In this document: positions 39,756 through 49,545 of the stretch, in pieces
Layout of the letters: every line of letters starts with the position of its first letter
Numbering within the stretch: the stretch's first letter is position 1
Assembly (NCBI RefSeq): GCF_000420345.1
Contig: NZ_ATUT01000015.1
Coordinates: 1 to 52,793 of the forward strand
Direction of reading: 5' to 3'
Length of the DNA stretch: 52,793 nucleotides
DNA from: Faecalicoccus pleomorphus DSM 20574
GTDB taxonomy: Bacteria; Bacillota_I; Bacilli_A; Erysipelotrichales; Erysipelotrichaceae
Notes under the pieces: generated by a model
What the model was told of the DNA's origin: nothing
Database searches by the model: none
Seen by the model: the letters and a program-made list of their open reading frames with translations, nothing else
Program-made: the position numbers and the translations under genes

Positions 39756-40874
39756 ATGAACGCAGTTTTATTAGGATATGGCACCGTAGGAAAAGGTGTG
39801 GAAATACTTTGTAAGAACGTAGAAGGCATCCATTTAAAACAAGTCTTTGTTTTACCGGAATTTGAAAACCTTCCTTATTTCTCCAATGATGGAAAAGGTA
39901 TGGTTACAGCCGATGATGTCGATATCGTTTTTGAGTGCTTGAGTGGTACAGAACCCGCAAACACGTTGATCACATTAGCTTTGGAACATGGTAAACATGT
40001 CATCACCTCCAACAAGGCAACCGTCTCTCCAAATTTGGAGCGTTATGTGGAAATTGCCGAGAGAACCGGTGGTTCTATTCAAATCGAAGCCAGTGTTGCC
40101 GGCGGTATTCCTTTTTTAGATGCGATTTTAAAGCTGCAGAAGTTAGAAGAGATTCGCGGTTATCAGGGAATCTTTAACGGTACTTCCAATTATATATTAG
40201 ATCAGATGCAAAAAAATGGCATGGAGCTAAGCGTGGCCTTAAAGCAGGCACAATCCATGGGGTATGCCGAAGCCGATCCAACCAACGACATTGAAGGTAT
40301 TGATGTCTTCTATAAGACAAACATCACCAATATGTTGGCGTATAACACAAAAAACGATGCGATTCGTAAACCAATTGGCATCACGAAACTGAATACCGAA
40401 GATATCAAAATGGCTAAAGCAAATGACAAAGTCATTCGTCATATTTCGTTATCTAAACAAAAAGATGGTGAATTTGCCAGTATCATTGCCCCGGCCTTTT
40501 TGGATAAAGGACATTATCTGGCCAATGTACCAGATAACTATAATGCCCAATTGATCTATGCGGACAGCTTTGATTACTTAGGCTATTTTGGTCAGGGCGC
40601 CGGACAGCTTGCCACCGCACAGGCTATGTTGGCTAATGCCATCGATACATTGGAAAACAGAGAACGTAAGATTTGTCTAAATCATGAAAAGAAAGTCAAT
40701 GAATCGATCTTGAAGGCCGACTGGATCGTACGTGCTAAAAAAGGCTTGAAGGCCGATAAAGAACAAAGTATCAGTGAAAATGAATCGTATTACTGGTTTG
40801 AACAAAAAGATGCAACGATCATCGATACCATTCAGGCATTTGATGCGGATGCTATGATTGCCTTATGGGTGTAA
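39756..40874 (+). CDS. hom: Homoserine dehydrogenase
   Basis: A 372-residue enzyme without a C-terminal ACT domain. The NAD(P) site is LLGYGTVGKGVEIL at the N-terminus. TSNKATVSPN near 90 and the EASVAGGIPFLDAILKL and FNGTSNYILDQM segments near 113-150, with EADPTNDIEGIDVFYK near 172, form the catalytic part. It reduces aspartate semialdehyde to homoserine, leading to thrC/thrB across the divergent promoter. First gene of hom-lysC-asd. Confidence 0.94.
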   Translation: MNAVLLGYGTVGKGVEILCKNVEGIHLKQVFVLPEFENLPYFSNDGKGMVTADDVDIVFECLSGTEPANTLITLALEHGKHVITSNKATVSPNLERYVEIAERTGGSIQIEASVAGGIPFLDAILKLQKLEEIRGYQGIFNGTSNYILDQMQKNGMELSVALKQAQSMGYAEADPTNDIEGIDVFYKTNITNMLAYNTKNDAIRKPIGITKLNTEDIKMAKANDKVIRHISLSKQKDGEFASIIAPAFLDKGHYLANVPDNYNAQLIYADSFDYLGYFGQGAGQLATAQAMLANAIDTLENRERKICLNHEKKVNESILKADWIVRAKKGLKADKEQSISENESYYWFEQKDATIIDTIQAFDADAMIALWV

Positions 40875-40889
40875 AGAGGATAGAGGAAC

Positions 40890-42215
40890 ATGTTAAAAAT
40901 CACAAAATTTGGTGGAAGCAGTGTGGCCAATGCGACACAGTTTAAAAAGGTCAAAGCCATCGTACAGGCAGACCCGTCCCGAAAATATGTCGTTGTCAGT
41001 GCACCGGGTAAAAGAAACTCTTCTGACAATAAAATTACAGATTTATTGTATCTTTTAGATGCGCACCGGCAATATCATGTCGATGCCAGCAATGTCTATC
41101 GTTTGATTCGTCAGCGTTTTGTCGATATCAAGACGGAACTGGGATTAAAACAACCGATTGAAAAAGAATTGGATACATTTTATACCAATCTAAATACTTA
41201 TACACAAGCACAGATCGTATCTCGTGGTGAGTATTTTTGTGCCAAGCTAATGGCGGAATATCTGGGATATGATTTTGTCGATGCCAAAGATATCATCCGC
41301 TTTAATCTGGATAAGACGATCGATATGCAGGCAACAGCGGCCAAGCTGCAGGCAAAATGTGCGCAATATGAGCATTTTGTTTTCCCTGGTTTCTATGGCT
41401 CCAGCGCCAACAACCAGATTCAAGTCTTTTCACGAGGTGGTGGCGATATCACCGGATCGATCTTGGCAAAGTGTCTGAATGCGGATATGTATGAAAACTG
41501 GACCGATGTCAGTGGATTTTTGATGGCTGATCCAAAAATTGTCGATCATCCAAAACAAATCACACATATTACGTATTCGGAATTGCGTGAACTTTCTTAT
41601 ATGGGAGCCAGTGTCTTACACGAAGAAGCCATTTTCCCTGTCAAGGAAGCGAACATTCCGATTCATATTTTAAATACCAACCATCCGGAAGATCCGGGAA
41701 CGATCATTCAGGAAAGAACCAACATCAAAAATCCATATGCGATTACCGGAATTGCCGGAAAAGAGGGCTTTGTCTCTATCTATATTTATAAGAAACACAT
41801 GTCCAGTGAAGTCGGTTATATTCGTAAAGTCCTCAGCATTTTGGAGATGTACAATGTCAGCGTGGAACATATTCCAAGTGGTATCGATTCGTTTAGCGTT
41901 GTCGTGAATAAAAGCGATGTACAGGATAGTTTATATGAAATCCTGGCACGAATCAAAACGGAACTGAAGCCTGATGAAATTCATACCGAAGAAAATCTGG
42001 CTTTGATCTCCACCGTTGGTAAGAGTATGTCCGATTCACCGGGTGTTGCCGGTAAATTATTTAAATCGCTCGGAGATCAGAAAATCAATATTCGGATGAT
42101 TGCGCAAAGTAGTGATGAAATCAATATTACGGTTGCTGTATTGTGCAAAGACTTTAAGGCAACCATTCGATCGATCTATGACGCGTTTGTCACAAAGGAG
42201 GATCAAAATGTCTAA
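40890..42215 (+). CDS. lysC: Aspartate kinase
   Basis: A 441-residue enzyme: KFGGSSVANATQFKKV at the N-terminus for ATP, the SRGGGDITGSILAK segment near 188 for aspartate binding, GASVLHEEA near 240, and two C-terminal ACT domains from about 295 and 375 for feedback regulation. First committed step of the aspartate family. It lies 15 bases after hom and its last codons overlap asd. The lack of any leader between hom and lysC excludes a lysine riboswitch at this gene. Confidence 0.95.
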   Translation: MLKITKFGGSSVANATQFKKVKAIVQADPSRKYVVVSAPGKRNSSDNKITDLLYLLDAHRQYHVDASNVYRLIRQRFVDIKTELGLKQPIEKELDTFYTNLNTYTQAQIVSRGEYFCAKLMAEYLGYDFVDAKDIIRFNLDKTIDMQATAAKLQAKCAQYEHFVFPGFYGSSANNQIQVFSRGGGDITGSILAKCLNADMYENWTDVSGFLMADPKIVDHPKQITHITYSELRELSYMGASVLHEEAIFPVKEANIPIHILNTNHPEDPGTIIQERTNIKNPYAITGIAGKEGFVSIYIYKKHMSSEVGYIRKVLSILEMYNVSVEHIPSGIDSFSVVVNKSDVQDSLYEILARIKTELKPDEIHTEENLALISTVGKSMSDSPGVAGKLFKSLGDQKINIRMIAQSSDEINITVAVLCKDFKATIRSIYDAFVTKEDQNV

Positions 42216-43200
42216 GGAAACCATTGCCATTGTAGGGGCTACCGGCGCTGTTGGCCAGCAGATGTTACAATGTCTGGAAGAAAGAAAAATTGACTGTAAT
42301 CTAAAGCTGTTGGCATCGGCTAGATCCAAAGGTAAAGTTTTTACCTTCATGGATCAGGATATTACTGTTGAAGAGTTAACAGAAAATAGCTTTGAAAATG
42401 TAGATTATGCATTAGGGGCTACAGAAAATGACATCACTAAGACTTGGATGCCATGGGCACAAAAGGCCGGTACGATCGTTGTCGATAACTCCAGCGCCTA
42501 TCGTTTGGATCCTAATGTGCCATTGGTCATCCCGGAAATCAACCCGGAGGATATTCAAAAGAATCAGGGCATTATCGCCAATCCAAACTGTGCTACGATC
42601 ATTGCCTTAGTGGCCCTCCATGTGCTGCATCAGGAGTTTAAGATCAAACGTATGATCGTATCTACCTATCAGGCAGTGTCCGGTGCCGGTGTCAAAGGAA
42701 TTCAGGATTTAGAAAATCAGGTCAAAGATCCAAGTATTCCTTCTCAGGCATTCCCGTATCCGATTGCCTACAATTTGATTCCTCAGATTGGTGATTTTGA
42801 TGAAAATGGTATTTCCAAGGAAGAGTGGAAGCTTCAAAATGAGAGCTGCAAAATTCTTCATGACCCGGATATTCTTGTAAACTGTACTTGTGTTCGTGTT
42901 CCTATCATGCGTTCTCATTCTGAAAGTATCACGATTGAATGTGAAAAAGAAGTCGATGTACAAAAAGCGCGTGAGCTGCTTGCCCATGCACCAGGCGTTA
43001 AGCTTGTCGATGATCCACAAAACAAGATCTATCCGATGCCATTAGATACATCCGATCAAGATTTAGTCTATGTTGGGCGAATCCGTGAAGATCTATCCGA
43101 TCCTTCCAAACATTCGATGATTCTATTCTGTTGTGGTGACCAGATTCGTAAAGGGGCCGCCACCAATGCCGTACAGATTCTTGAAGAACTCTTGAAATAA
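42208..43200 (+). CDS. asd: Aspartate-semialdehyde dehydrogenase
   Basis: About 330 residues from ATG at 42208, which follows AAAGGAGG and overlaps lysC by eight bases. AIVGATGAVGQQML binds NADP. The catalytic Cys is in IANPNCATI near 129, and the base His is in VPIMRSHSESI near 237. The enzyme makes aspartate semialdehyde for homoserine, threonine and lysine/diaminopimelate. Confidence 0.96.
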   Translation: MSKETIAIVGATGAVGQQMLQCLEERKIDCNLKLLASARSKGKVFTFMDQDITVEELTENSFENVDYALGATENDITKTWMPWAQKAGTIVVDNSSAYRLDPNVPLVIPEINPEDIQKNQGIIANPNCATIIALVALHVLHQEFKIKRMIVSTYQAVSGAGVKGIQDLENQVKDPSIPSQAFPYPIAYNLIPQIGDFDENGISKEEWKLQNESCKILHDPDILVNCTCVRVPIMRSHSESITIECEKEVDVQKARELLAHAPGVKLVDDPQNKIYPMPLDTSDQDLVYVGRIREDLSDPSKHSMILFCCGDQIRKGAATNAVQILEELLK

Positions 43201-43204
43201 AAAG

Positions 43205-43232
43205 AAACACACGTCGATTATGGCGTGTGTTT
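43205..43232. terminator. Bidirectional intrinsic terminator
   Basis: AAACACACG (43205-43213) and CGTGTGTTT (43224-43232) with a 10-base loop; flanked by A and T runs. It lies between asd and the convergent proC. Confidence 0.8.
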
Positions 43233-43236
43233 TCGT

Positions 43237-44013
43237 TTACTTTTCCACTTCATCAATAGCTTCGATGATAATACCTCGAAACGCATTTTTTTCCAGACTG
43301 GCAACACCTTTGATGGTCGTTCCCGATGGTGAACAAACCGCATCCTTCATGATACCCGGATGCTGTTTCTTTTCCAGATACAATAAACTGGTACCGGCCA
43401 TCATCAAAGCAGCTAAATCATAGGCCTGTTGACGCTTTAAACCATGTTTGACTCCGGCATCGGCCAAAGCCTCCAAATACATGGCTGTATAAGCCGGCGC
43501 ACAACCGGCAATCGTGGTCGCAATGGATAACTGCTTAGCTTCCACCCATTCAATCTGCGCAATTGTTGAAAAAAGCTGAACAAAGCTTTCCAGGGATTTC
43601 GGCTGTAAAGAATGTTTTTGTTCTGTGACAAGAATTCCTTTTCCAACCGCAATAGGTGTATTGGGAATGGCCGAGATGTGTTGTGTCTGTGGCTCTAAGA
43701 TTTCTTCATAAAAATCATAAAAGCAACCGGCTGCGATCGATACAACAATTTTAGAAACCAATGCCTTACGAATCGGTTCAACGACTTCTTCGATCTGATA
43801 CGGCTTAACGGCCAGTACGATCAATTCAGCATTTTCAACAACTTCCAAACTTGAAGCATGGGCACAAACCCCATATTTTTCGGCATTCTTTTGGCAGGAA
43901 TCAAAATGAGCGGAGCAAACATGAATTAAAGATGGATCGATGTTTGCCTTGTTGACCATTCCATTGACAATGGCCTGTGCCATATTTCCAAACCCGATAA
44001 ATCCGATATTCAT
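43237..44013 (-). CDS. proC: Pyrroline-5-carboxylate reductase ProC
   Basis: A 258-residue enzyme with FIGFGNMAQAIVNGM at the N-terminus for NAD(P)H, LAVKPYQIEEV near 70, and GCAPAYTAMYLEALADAGVKHGL near 162, then SPSGTTIKGVASLE near 230. It makes proline from pyrroline-5-carboxylate. It begins two bases after galE stops, forming a galE-proC unit. Confidence 0.95.
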   Translation of the reverse strand: MNIGFIGFGNMAQAIVNGMVNKANIDPSLIHVCSAHFDSCQKNAEKYGVCAHASSLEVVENAELIVLAVKPYQIEEVVEPIRKALVSKIVVSIAAGCFYDFYEEILEPQTQHISAIPNTPIAVGKGILVTEQKHSLQPKSLESFVQLFSTIAQIEWVEAKQLSIATTIAGCAPAYTAMYLEALADAGVKHGLKRQQAYDLAALMMAGTSLLYLEKKQHPGIMKDAVCSPSGTTIKGVASLEKNAFRGIIIEAIDEVEK

Positions 44014-44015
44014 AC

Positions 44016-45035
44016 CTATTCCTCGTTATATCCGTTTGGATTCATCGTTTGCCATTTCCAGCTGGAAGCACACATCGCATCCAGATCATATTCAGCCTGC
44101 CAACCCAGTTCTTCTCTGGCCAGGTCACATTTAGAATAACAAGTGGCGATATCACCAGCACGGCGCGGTTTGATTTCATAAGGGATATCATGCCCACAGG
44201 CTTTAGAGAACGCATGGATCACATCCAATACGCTGTACCCTTTTCCGGTCCCCAGATTATAGACCTTACATCCGGCTTTTTCTTTAATCTTATCCAACGC
44301 CTTGACATGCCCTTTGGCTAAATCGACAACGTGAATATAGTCACGTACTCCCGTGCCATCCGGTGTATCATAGTCGTTTCCAAACACACCGACACATTTC
44401 AATTTTCCGATAGCTACCTGGGCAACATACGGTAAAAGGTTATTTGGAATGCCTTTTGGATCTTCTCCGATCAATCCACTTTCATGGGCACCGATTGGAT
44501 TGAAATAACGCAATAAGATCACATTCCACTCCGGATCGGAAGTATGCACATCGGTCAAAATCTGCTCCAACATCCATTTTGTCCATCCGTATGGATTGGT
44601 ACAAGTTCCCTTTGGACATGCTTCGGTAATCGGAATCTGTGCCGGTTCTCCATATACGGTCGCACTCGATGAAAAGATGATATTCTTACATCCATAAGTA
44701 CGCATCACATCAATCAAATTCAAAGTTCCTGCGATATTTACGGTATAATATTCGACCGGTTTTTGTACGGATTCACCCACCGCTTTCAAACCGGCAAAAT
44801 GAATGACCGCATCAATTTGATTCTCGGAAAAAATCTTCTTGAGCGCTTCTTTGGATAAAATATCTTCCTTATAAAATTTCACTTTCTTTTGTGTAATCTG
44901 TTCAATTCGATCAATGGCTTTCTGATTCGAATTATATAGATTATCCACTACGATGACATCATACCCGGCATTTAACAACTCTACGCACGTATGACTTCCA
45001 ATATAGCCGGCTCCCCCGGTAACAAGTATCTGCAT
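44016..45035 (-). CDS. galE: UDP-glucose 4-epimerase GalE
   Basis: A 339-residue SDR enzyme: VTGGAGYIGSHTCVELL binds NAD; SSSATVYGEP near 123 and NPYGWTKWMLEQIL near 148 give the Ser-Tyr-Lys triad; RYFNPIGAHESGLIGEDP near 177 is family-specific. It interconverts UDP-glucose and UDP-galactose. A TATAAT box at 45059-45064 overlaps the end of the upstream gene, so it has its own promoter. Confidence 0.96.
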   Translation of the reverse strand: MQILVTGGAGYIGSHTCVELLNAGYDVIVVDNLYNSNQKAIDRIEQITQKKVKFYKEDILSKEALKKIFSENQIDAVIHFAGLKAVGESVQKPVEYYTVNIAGTLNLIDVMRTYGCKNIIFSSSATVYGEPAQIPITEACPKGTCTNPYGWTKWMLEQILTDVHTSDPEWNVILLRYFNPIGAHESGLIGEDPKGIPNNLLPYVAQVAIGKLKCVGVFGNDYDTPDGTGVRDYIHVVDLAKGHVKALDKIKEKAGCKVYNLGTGKGYSVLDVIHAFSKACGHDIPYEIKPRRAGDIATCYSKCDLAREELGWQAEYDLDAMCASSWKWQTMNPNGYNEE

Positions 45036-45064
45036 ATTTTTACTCTCCTTTTTGCTTTATTATA

Positions 45065-45556
45065 CTATGAACGCAATTCTTTTTCTTCCTCTTTTGTAAG
45101 GATCATCGCTTTATATTCCTCTTTTACCTTGATCCAAAGACAATGATGAAGAGGATCATAGCGATCAAACTGCGCTTTGTTTGTCCACTTCTTTTCCCAC
45201 TGACGTTTGAAATGCACCATTTTCTTTAAATTTAACTGCTGATGCAGCACTCTGTAACAAAACACAAGCTGCTCTGGATATTTACAGCGCACAACCAGTT
45301 CATCGTCAGGAAGATTGTCGATTTCTTTTTTATCACTTAAGATCAAGATAAATTTTCTTTGCGGATCGCGAAATAAAAAAGGATAGATCATATAAAACAA
45401 GTGGTGACAATGATTACACTGATGATAGAAATACGTTCCATCCTGCAGTCTTTTTTCGATGTTCTCACTTATTTTGGCAATGCCCAGCGTATCTCGCTTG
45501 ATGTGAAAAACATGCCCACAATGCGGACATGTCATTTCAATCATTCTTTCCTTCAT
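45065..45556 (-). CDS. CpXC-type zinc-ribbon protein
   Basis: A 163-residue cytoplasmic protein. The N-terminus has TCPHCGHVF and, after a helical part, QCNHCHHLFY, two Cys-x-x-Cys knuckles that probably bind one zinc. It matches the CpXC group of small zinc-ribbon proteins of unknown role. The start overlaps the stop of the aminopeptidase gene as ATGA, showing tight coupling. No DNA-binding domain is seen beyond the ribbon. Confidence 0.72.
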   Translation of the reverse strand: MKERMIEMTCPHCGHVFHIKRDTLGIAKISENIEKRLQDGTYFYHQCNHCHHLFYMIYPFLFRDPQRKFILILSDKKEIDNLPDDELVVRCKYPEQLVFCYRVLHQQLNLKKMVHFKRQWEKKWTNKAQFDRYDPLHHCLWIKVKEEYKAMILTKEEEKELRS

Positions 45557-47331
45557 AGAGCACGAGTGGCATTTTTGAGCCAGTCTTTTTCTTCATCGTT
45601 TAAATAAGGATACAGCGTGTCATACACTTGTGCATGATAGGCATTTAACCATTCGATCTCATCTTGTGTCATCTTGGATCGATCGATGCCATCTAAATCA
45701 AACGGAACAAACGTCAATGGTTCAAAATGCATGAACTGTCCATAGAAATTCTTAGTTCCCTTCACGACAAGAAGCTCGTTTTCATGACGGATACCAAATT
45801 CTCCTTCTTTATAAACACCCGGTTCATCGCTTTGTATCATGCCTTCTTCTAACACACAGGAATCATTTCTTTCCGGTACGATTCGCCAGCGAAAGCCATT
45901 CGGCGCTTCATGTACGTTAGAAAGATGCCCCACACCATGACCGGTTCCACATTGGTAGTCCATATCTTCATCCCATAGAGGTCCACGCGCTAAAATATCT
46001 AAATTTAAACCACGGCATCCATATAAGAAATGCGCTTTGGCCAGACGAATATGGGAACGCATGGCCAGCGTAAACCAGTGTTTTTCTTCCTCACTGATCT
46101 CTCCCAAGACAAAAGTACGCGTAATATCGGTTGTTCCTTCCAGGTATTGACCGCCGCTGTCAACCAAAAGCATACCTTCCGGTTTTAAGGTGACATCCGT
46201 TTCCGGTGTGGAACTGTAATGCATCATAGCCGCATGTTCTTTATAGGCACAAATGGTATTGAAGCTGTCTTCCAGATAATTTTCCTGTTCTTTGCGATAC
46301 TGCTGCAGCTGATCCTGTGCACTGCATTCCGTGATTTCCTGTGATTTCACGTTCTTTTTTAACCAGTACATAAATTTTGTACAGGCTACGCCATCTTTGA
46401 TATGCGCCCATTTTGTATTTTCGATCTCTGTGGCATTTTTTTGCGCCTTCATCAATACGATCGGATCGACCGCCTCAACCAGCTTTTCTTGTACCGACAA
46501 GGCCAAACGACTGTTGACAAAATGTGGATCGACTAAAACCGGCCCTTGGAGAGAACAAACATCCTCATAAATCGAATCATACGGTTTTACGCTGATTTGA
46601 TTTTGTTCAAACAAAGCTTTACTTTCATCATCTAAGCGAGAAGCGTCAATATATAATGTTGCCTTATCTTTTTCAATGGTGGCATAAGCTAAGGCTACCG
46701 GAAAATGCGGAATGTCATGAGCTCGAATATTAAAGAGCCAGGCGATCTCATCAATTTTTGTGATAATAAAGGAAGCACACCCTTCTCTGGTCATGGCCTG
46801 ACGAACCTGGGCAAGTTTATCTTCCATCGAGACACCGGCATAGCGTAAGGCATAATGGAAGGTTTTTGTCGCCGGTAAAGCCGGGCGATCCTGCCAGATT
46901 TCATTGACCAGATCCAAATTGGCGACAATATCAATCTGATGGCTGTTAAAGATCGCATGATATCGTTTATAATCCATATAATTGATAACACGACCATCAA
47001 AGCCCACTTTAGAGCCTTTTGAAAGATTTTGACAAATATAATCTTCGATGCTTGGTGTTTCCGGTTGTCCCATCTTCATCAAGGTAATGCCTGTATCCCG
47101 CAGCTGGGCCTGGGCCTGAATAAAATAACGGCCATCCGTCCACAAACCAGCTTGATCGGCTAAAACCACCAATGTACCGGCACTGCCGGTAAAACCGGAC
47201 ATGTACTTACGACAGGCAAAATAGTCACTGACATATTCTGTTTCATGAAAATCACTGGTTGGAATGATATAAGCCTGCACTCCGTTTTCCTGCATCTTCG
47301 CACGCAAATTCTGTAAACGTTCTTGAATCAT
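45553..47331 (-). CDS. Xaa-Pro aminopeptidase (M24 family)
   Basis: A 592-residue aminopeptidase P of the long, three-domain type: two creatinase-like N-terminal domains and a C-terminal pita-bread domain. Metal ligands are visible in LLVDSGGQYLEGTTDITRTF near 393 (two Asp), GTGHGVGHLSNVHE near 480 (His), IQSDEPGVY near 512 and GIRHENELLVV near 527 (Glu). It removes N-terminal residues before proline in the cytoplasm. It begins two bases after the preceding membrane protein gene. Confidence 0.93.
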   Translation of the reverse strand: MIQERLQNLRAKMQENGVQAYIIPTSDFHETEYVSDYFACRKYMSGFTGSAGTLVVLADQAGLWTDGRYFIQAQAQLRDTGITLMKMGQPETPSIEDYICQNLSKGSKVGFDGRVINYMDYKRYHAIFNSHQIDIVANLDLVNEIWQDRPALPATKTFHYALRYAGVSMEDKLAQVRQAMTREGCASFIITKIDEIAWLFNIRAHDIPHFPVALAYATIEKDKATLYIDASRLDDESKALFEQNQISVKPYDSIYEDVCSLQGPVLVDPHFVNSRLALSVQEKLVEAVDPIVLMKAQKNATEIENTKWAHIKDGVACTKFMYWLKKNVKSQEITECSAQDQLQQYRKEQENYLEDSFNTICAYKEHAAMMHYSSTPETDVTLKPEGMLLVDSGGQYLEGTTDITRTFVLGEISEEEKHWFTLAMRSHIRLAKAHFLYGCRGLNLDILARGPLWDEDMDYQCGTGHGVGHLSNVHEAPNGFRWRIVPERNDSCVLEEGMIQSDEPGVYKEGEFGIRHENELLVVKGTKNFYGQFMHFEPLTFVPFDLDGIDRSKMTQDEIEWLNAYHAQVYDTLYPYLNDEEKDWLKNATRAL

Positions 47332-47333
47332 TT

Positions 47334-48029
47334 TTATACCTCCACATGATCAATATAATAAGCCCAGTTCAATACTTCGATGCCGCCATAGCTTAAGGCG
47401 ACCATCACCAGGCAGATAAACAAGATCTTTATCGTAAACAAGCCGATATTTCTGGATTTGTATGTGTTTTCCAGTCGCATGTATTTAAACTGCGCCCACA
47501 TACAATACATCGGCAGCATATATAATATCCCCTGCAACAAAACCATCATAGGGGCAAAACTGTGTAAAAAGTACAACACTTCAAACACCTTACCACCGGC
47601 GATATCCTGCCGCAAGACAGACGCACTGTCAAAAGTCACAAAACCATTAAAACAGCCTAAAGCACTAAACAAACCAAAGAAAAACATCATGGACACATCA
47701 AATAACACCAGCATGCGATGCACTCTGTCCATTTTGGCCGAAATCTTGTTTGTCCATGCCAGAACACACAAAAACGATACCAATAATAAAATGCCATAGA
47801 TGATAAAACTTGCCGGAATCAGCCAGTGAAACAAAGAAAAAAGCAGAGCGATTCCTAAGCATACGTTGGCAATGGTATCGGTCGTATCACGGCGACGACG
47901 CATCTTGCGTAATCCATTTTTACCAAATGAAAAAACAGAAGTGATCGGCTTGAGTGCTTTTTTAGGTAAAAAGCTGATACAGATCGATAATAAAATCGCT
48001 AAAAAACTATATAGTGCAACATCCATCAT
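47334..48029 (-). CDS. Polytopic membrane protein, unknown function
   Basis: A 231-residue protein with about six membrane helices (near 5-20, 55-70, 74-92, 108-125, 148-172, 197-215). A cytoplasmic basic loop, RKMRRRRD, follows the first helix. I recognise no family. It overlaps the upstream gene as ATGA and is followed after two bases by aminopeptidase P, so it is a middle gene of one operon. Confidence 0.6.
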   Translation of the reverse strand: MMDVALYSFLAILLSICISFLPKKALKPITSVFSFGKNGLRKMRRRRDTTDTIANVCLGIALLFSLFHWLIPASFIIYGILLLVSFLCVLAWTNKISAKMDRVHRMLVLFDVSMMFFFGLFSALGCFNGFVTFDSASVLRQDIAGGKVFEVLYFLHSFAPMMVLLQGILYMLPMYCMWAQFKYMRLENTYKSRNIGLFTIKILFICLVMVALSYGGIEVLNWAYYIDHVEV

Positions 48030-48661
48030 ATTGATTCCTCTTTCTTACGCATCCAAATGACTGAAAAAACAGCCCATGCCATCGTCAACAATACCCAAAG
48101 CCACAATGGGCAGGAAAACCATGTTCCTTCTACGTGATTCGAAATATAAATTGATCCTAAATACAACCCAAAACAAACCATCAAAATAAGCCAAAAACCC
48201 AGTGTTGAACGTTTGGGATCGGTAGCCATATACGTCAGAAGTCCTTTATAGATCAAATAAACAACTATGGTCTGCAGGCATAGAGACCATCCGATCAAAA
48301 CCGTTTGCATAATAGGCTCCTGTTGTGAAACAGGAATGAGAACTTGATTATACACAACATTGATCAACGTTGTATATATAAACAAAAACAAGGGAAAGTC
48401 AGAAACCTCTCTTAGAAAACAAGTGATTTTATCAGGCTTGATCGAATTTAAATACGCTTTAAAATCGCTTTTAAATCCATCTTGTGCCTGTTGGTCATCC
48501 TGAAGCTGATGACTTGCCTTTTCCATACATTCTATCTGTTGTTTATAGGTAAGTCCGGCCTGTCGAACCTGAAAGCCGGCCCAGATCAATAATCGTTGAT
48601 TCTTAGATGGGACACCCTGTACTTTTGATAACAGAGGTCGAAAATAATTGAAACTGTTCAT
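48026..48661 (-). CDS. Membrane protein with soluble N-terminal domain, unknown function
   Basis: A 211-residue protein: a helical soluble N-terminal part (to about 80) with QIECMEKASHQLQDD, then four membrane helices between about 88 and 200 and a basic RKKEE tail. No family is recognised. It overlaps the next gene by ATGA, so the two membrane proteins are probably made in equal amounts and may interact. It is first in the operon with aminopeptidase P and the CpXC protein. Confidence 0.6.
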   Translation of the reverse strand: MNSFNYFRPLLSKVQGVPSKNQRLLIWAGFQVRQAGLTYKQQIECMEKASHQLQDDQQAQDGFKSDFKAYLNSIKPDKITCFLREVSDFPLFLFIYTTLINVVYNQVLIPVSQQEPIMQTVLIGWSLCLQTIVVYLIYKGLLTYMATDPKRSTLGFWLILMVCFGLYLGSIYISNHVEGTWFSCPLWLWVLLTMAWAVFSVIWMRKKEESI

Positions 48662-48711
48662 GCAGATATTGTAGAATAAATCCGTTAAGAAGTCTATAAA
48701 AGGAGAGTTCT

Positions 48712-49545
48712 ATGAAGATTATCTTTTTGGATGCCGATGGCACTTTACTGCATCATGAAGGTTTTATTCCCCAAAGCGCTTTACAGGCTTGTCAGCTTGC
48801 TCAGAAGAACGGACACAAGATCGTCCTTTGTACGGGAAGACAAAAAGTAGAGGTCTATGGCGATATGTTAAAGCTGGACTATGACGGTATGATCACCGGA
48901 AGTGGGGCCCATGTCGAAGTCAACCATCAGCTTTTAGAAGAACGAACCTTTTCCAAAGAACAGTTGCAGATACTTTTAGAGTATATGTGTAAAAACGATA
49001 TCGATGCGATCTTTGAAACCACAGAAGGTCTGGTTGGTAATCAAAAAACATACGATCATTTAGATCAAATGATCCAAAAACAATGTAAACATTTAAGTCC
49101 GGAACTCTTTGCCAAACATGGTTTAGTACAGGTCCAGCACAATCTGAAAGTAACCGATGCGATCTTAGAGTATCCTGTAAATAAGATTTCTTTTTTAGAA
49201 TCGGACATTTCCTATCAGGAAATCTATGATGCACTGCACAGACAATTTGATTTAGTACCTGCTACCTTTGCCCCATTTGGCAAAGAAAGCGGTGAAATCT
49301 CCGAAAAGACCATTACCAAAGCAACCGGTATGCAAAGTATCCTCAACTATTTTGATAGAAGCGCTGAGGATGCGATTGCCATTGGAGATGGTTTTAATGA
49401 TCTATGTATGTTTGAAGTCGCCAAAATTAGTGTAGCCATGGGCAATGCCCCTATAGAAGTACAAAAAAAGGCAGATCGTGTAACGACCTCCCTGGATAAT
49501 AACGGCATTTATAACGCTTTTATTGTTCTGGGCTTGATTGAATAA
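48712..49545 (+). CDS. Cof-type HAD phosphatase
   Basis: A 277-residue HAD type IIB enzyme with motif I FLDADGTLLH near 4, motif II threonine in LCTGRQKVEV near 42, motif III Lys in TKATGMQ near 202 and motif IV IGDGFNDLCMF near 222. The cap domain lies between II and III. AGGAGAG ribosome binding site. Its 3' end overlaps the convergent mscS-like gene by 26 bases. Substrate unknown. Confidence 0.88.
   Translation: MKIIFLDADGTLLHHEGFIPQSALQACQLAQKNGHKIVLCTGRQKVEVYGDMLKLDYDGMITGSGAHVEVNHQLLEERTFSKEQLQILLEYMCKNDIDAIFETTEGLVGNQKTYDHLDQMIQKQCKHLSPELFAKHGLVQVQHNLKVTDAILEYPVNKISFLESDISYQEIYDALHRQFDLVPATFAPFGKESGEISEKTITKATGMQSILNYFDRSAEDAIAIGDGFNDLCMFEVAKISVAMGNAPIEVQKKADRVTTSLDNNGIYNAFIVLGLIE

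Noticed and set aside
39667-40890. Riboswitch for threonine or lysine control at hom or lysC
   Set aside because: The hom leader is only about 45 bases and the hom-lysC gap is 15 bases; both are too short for a lysine riboswitch.
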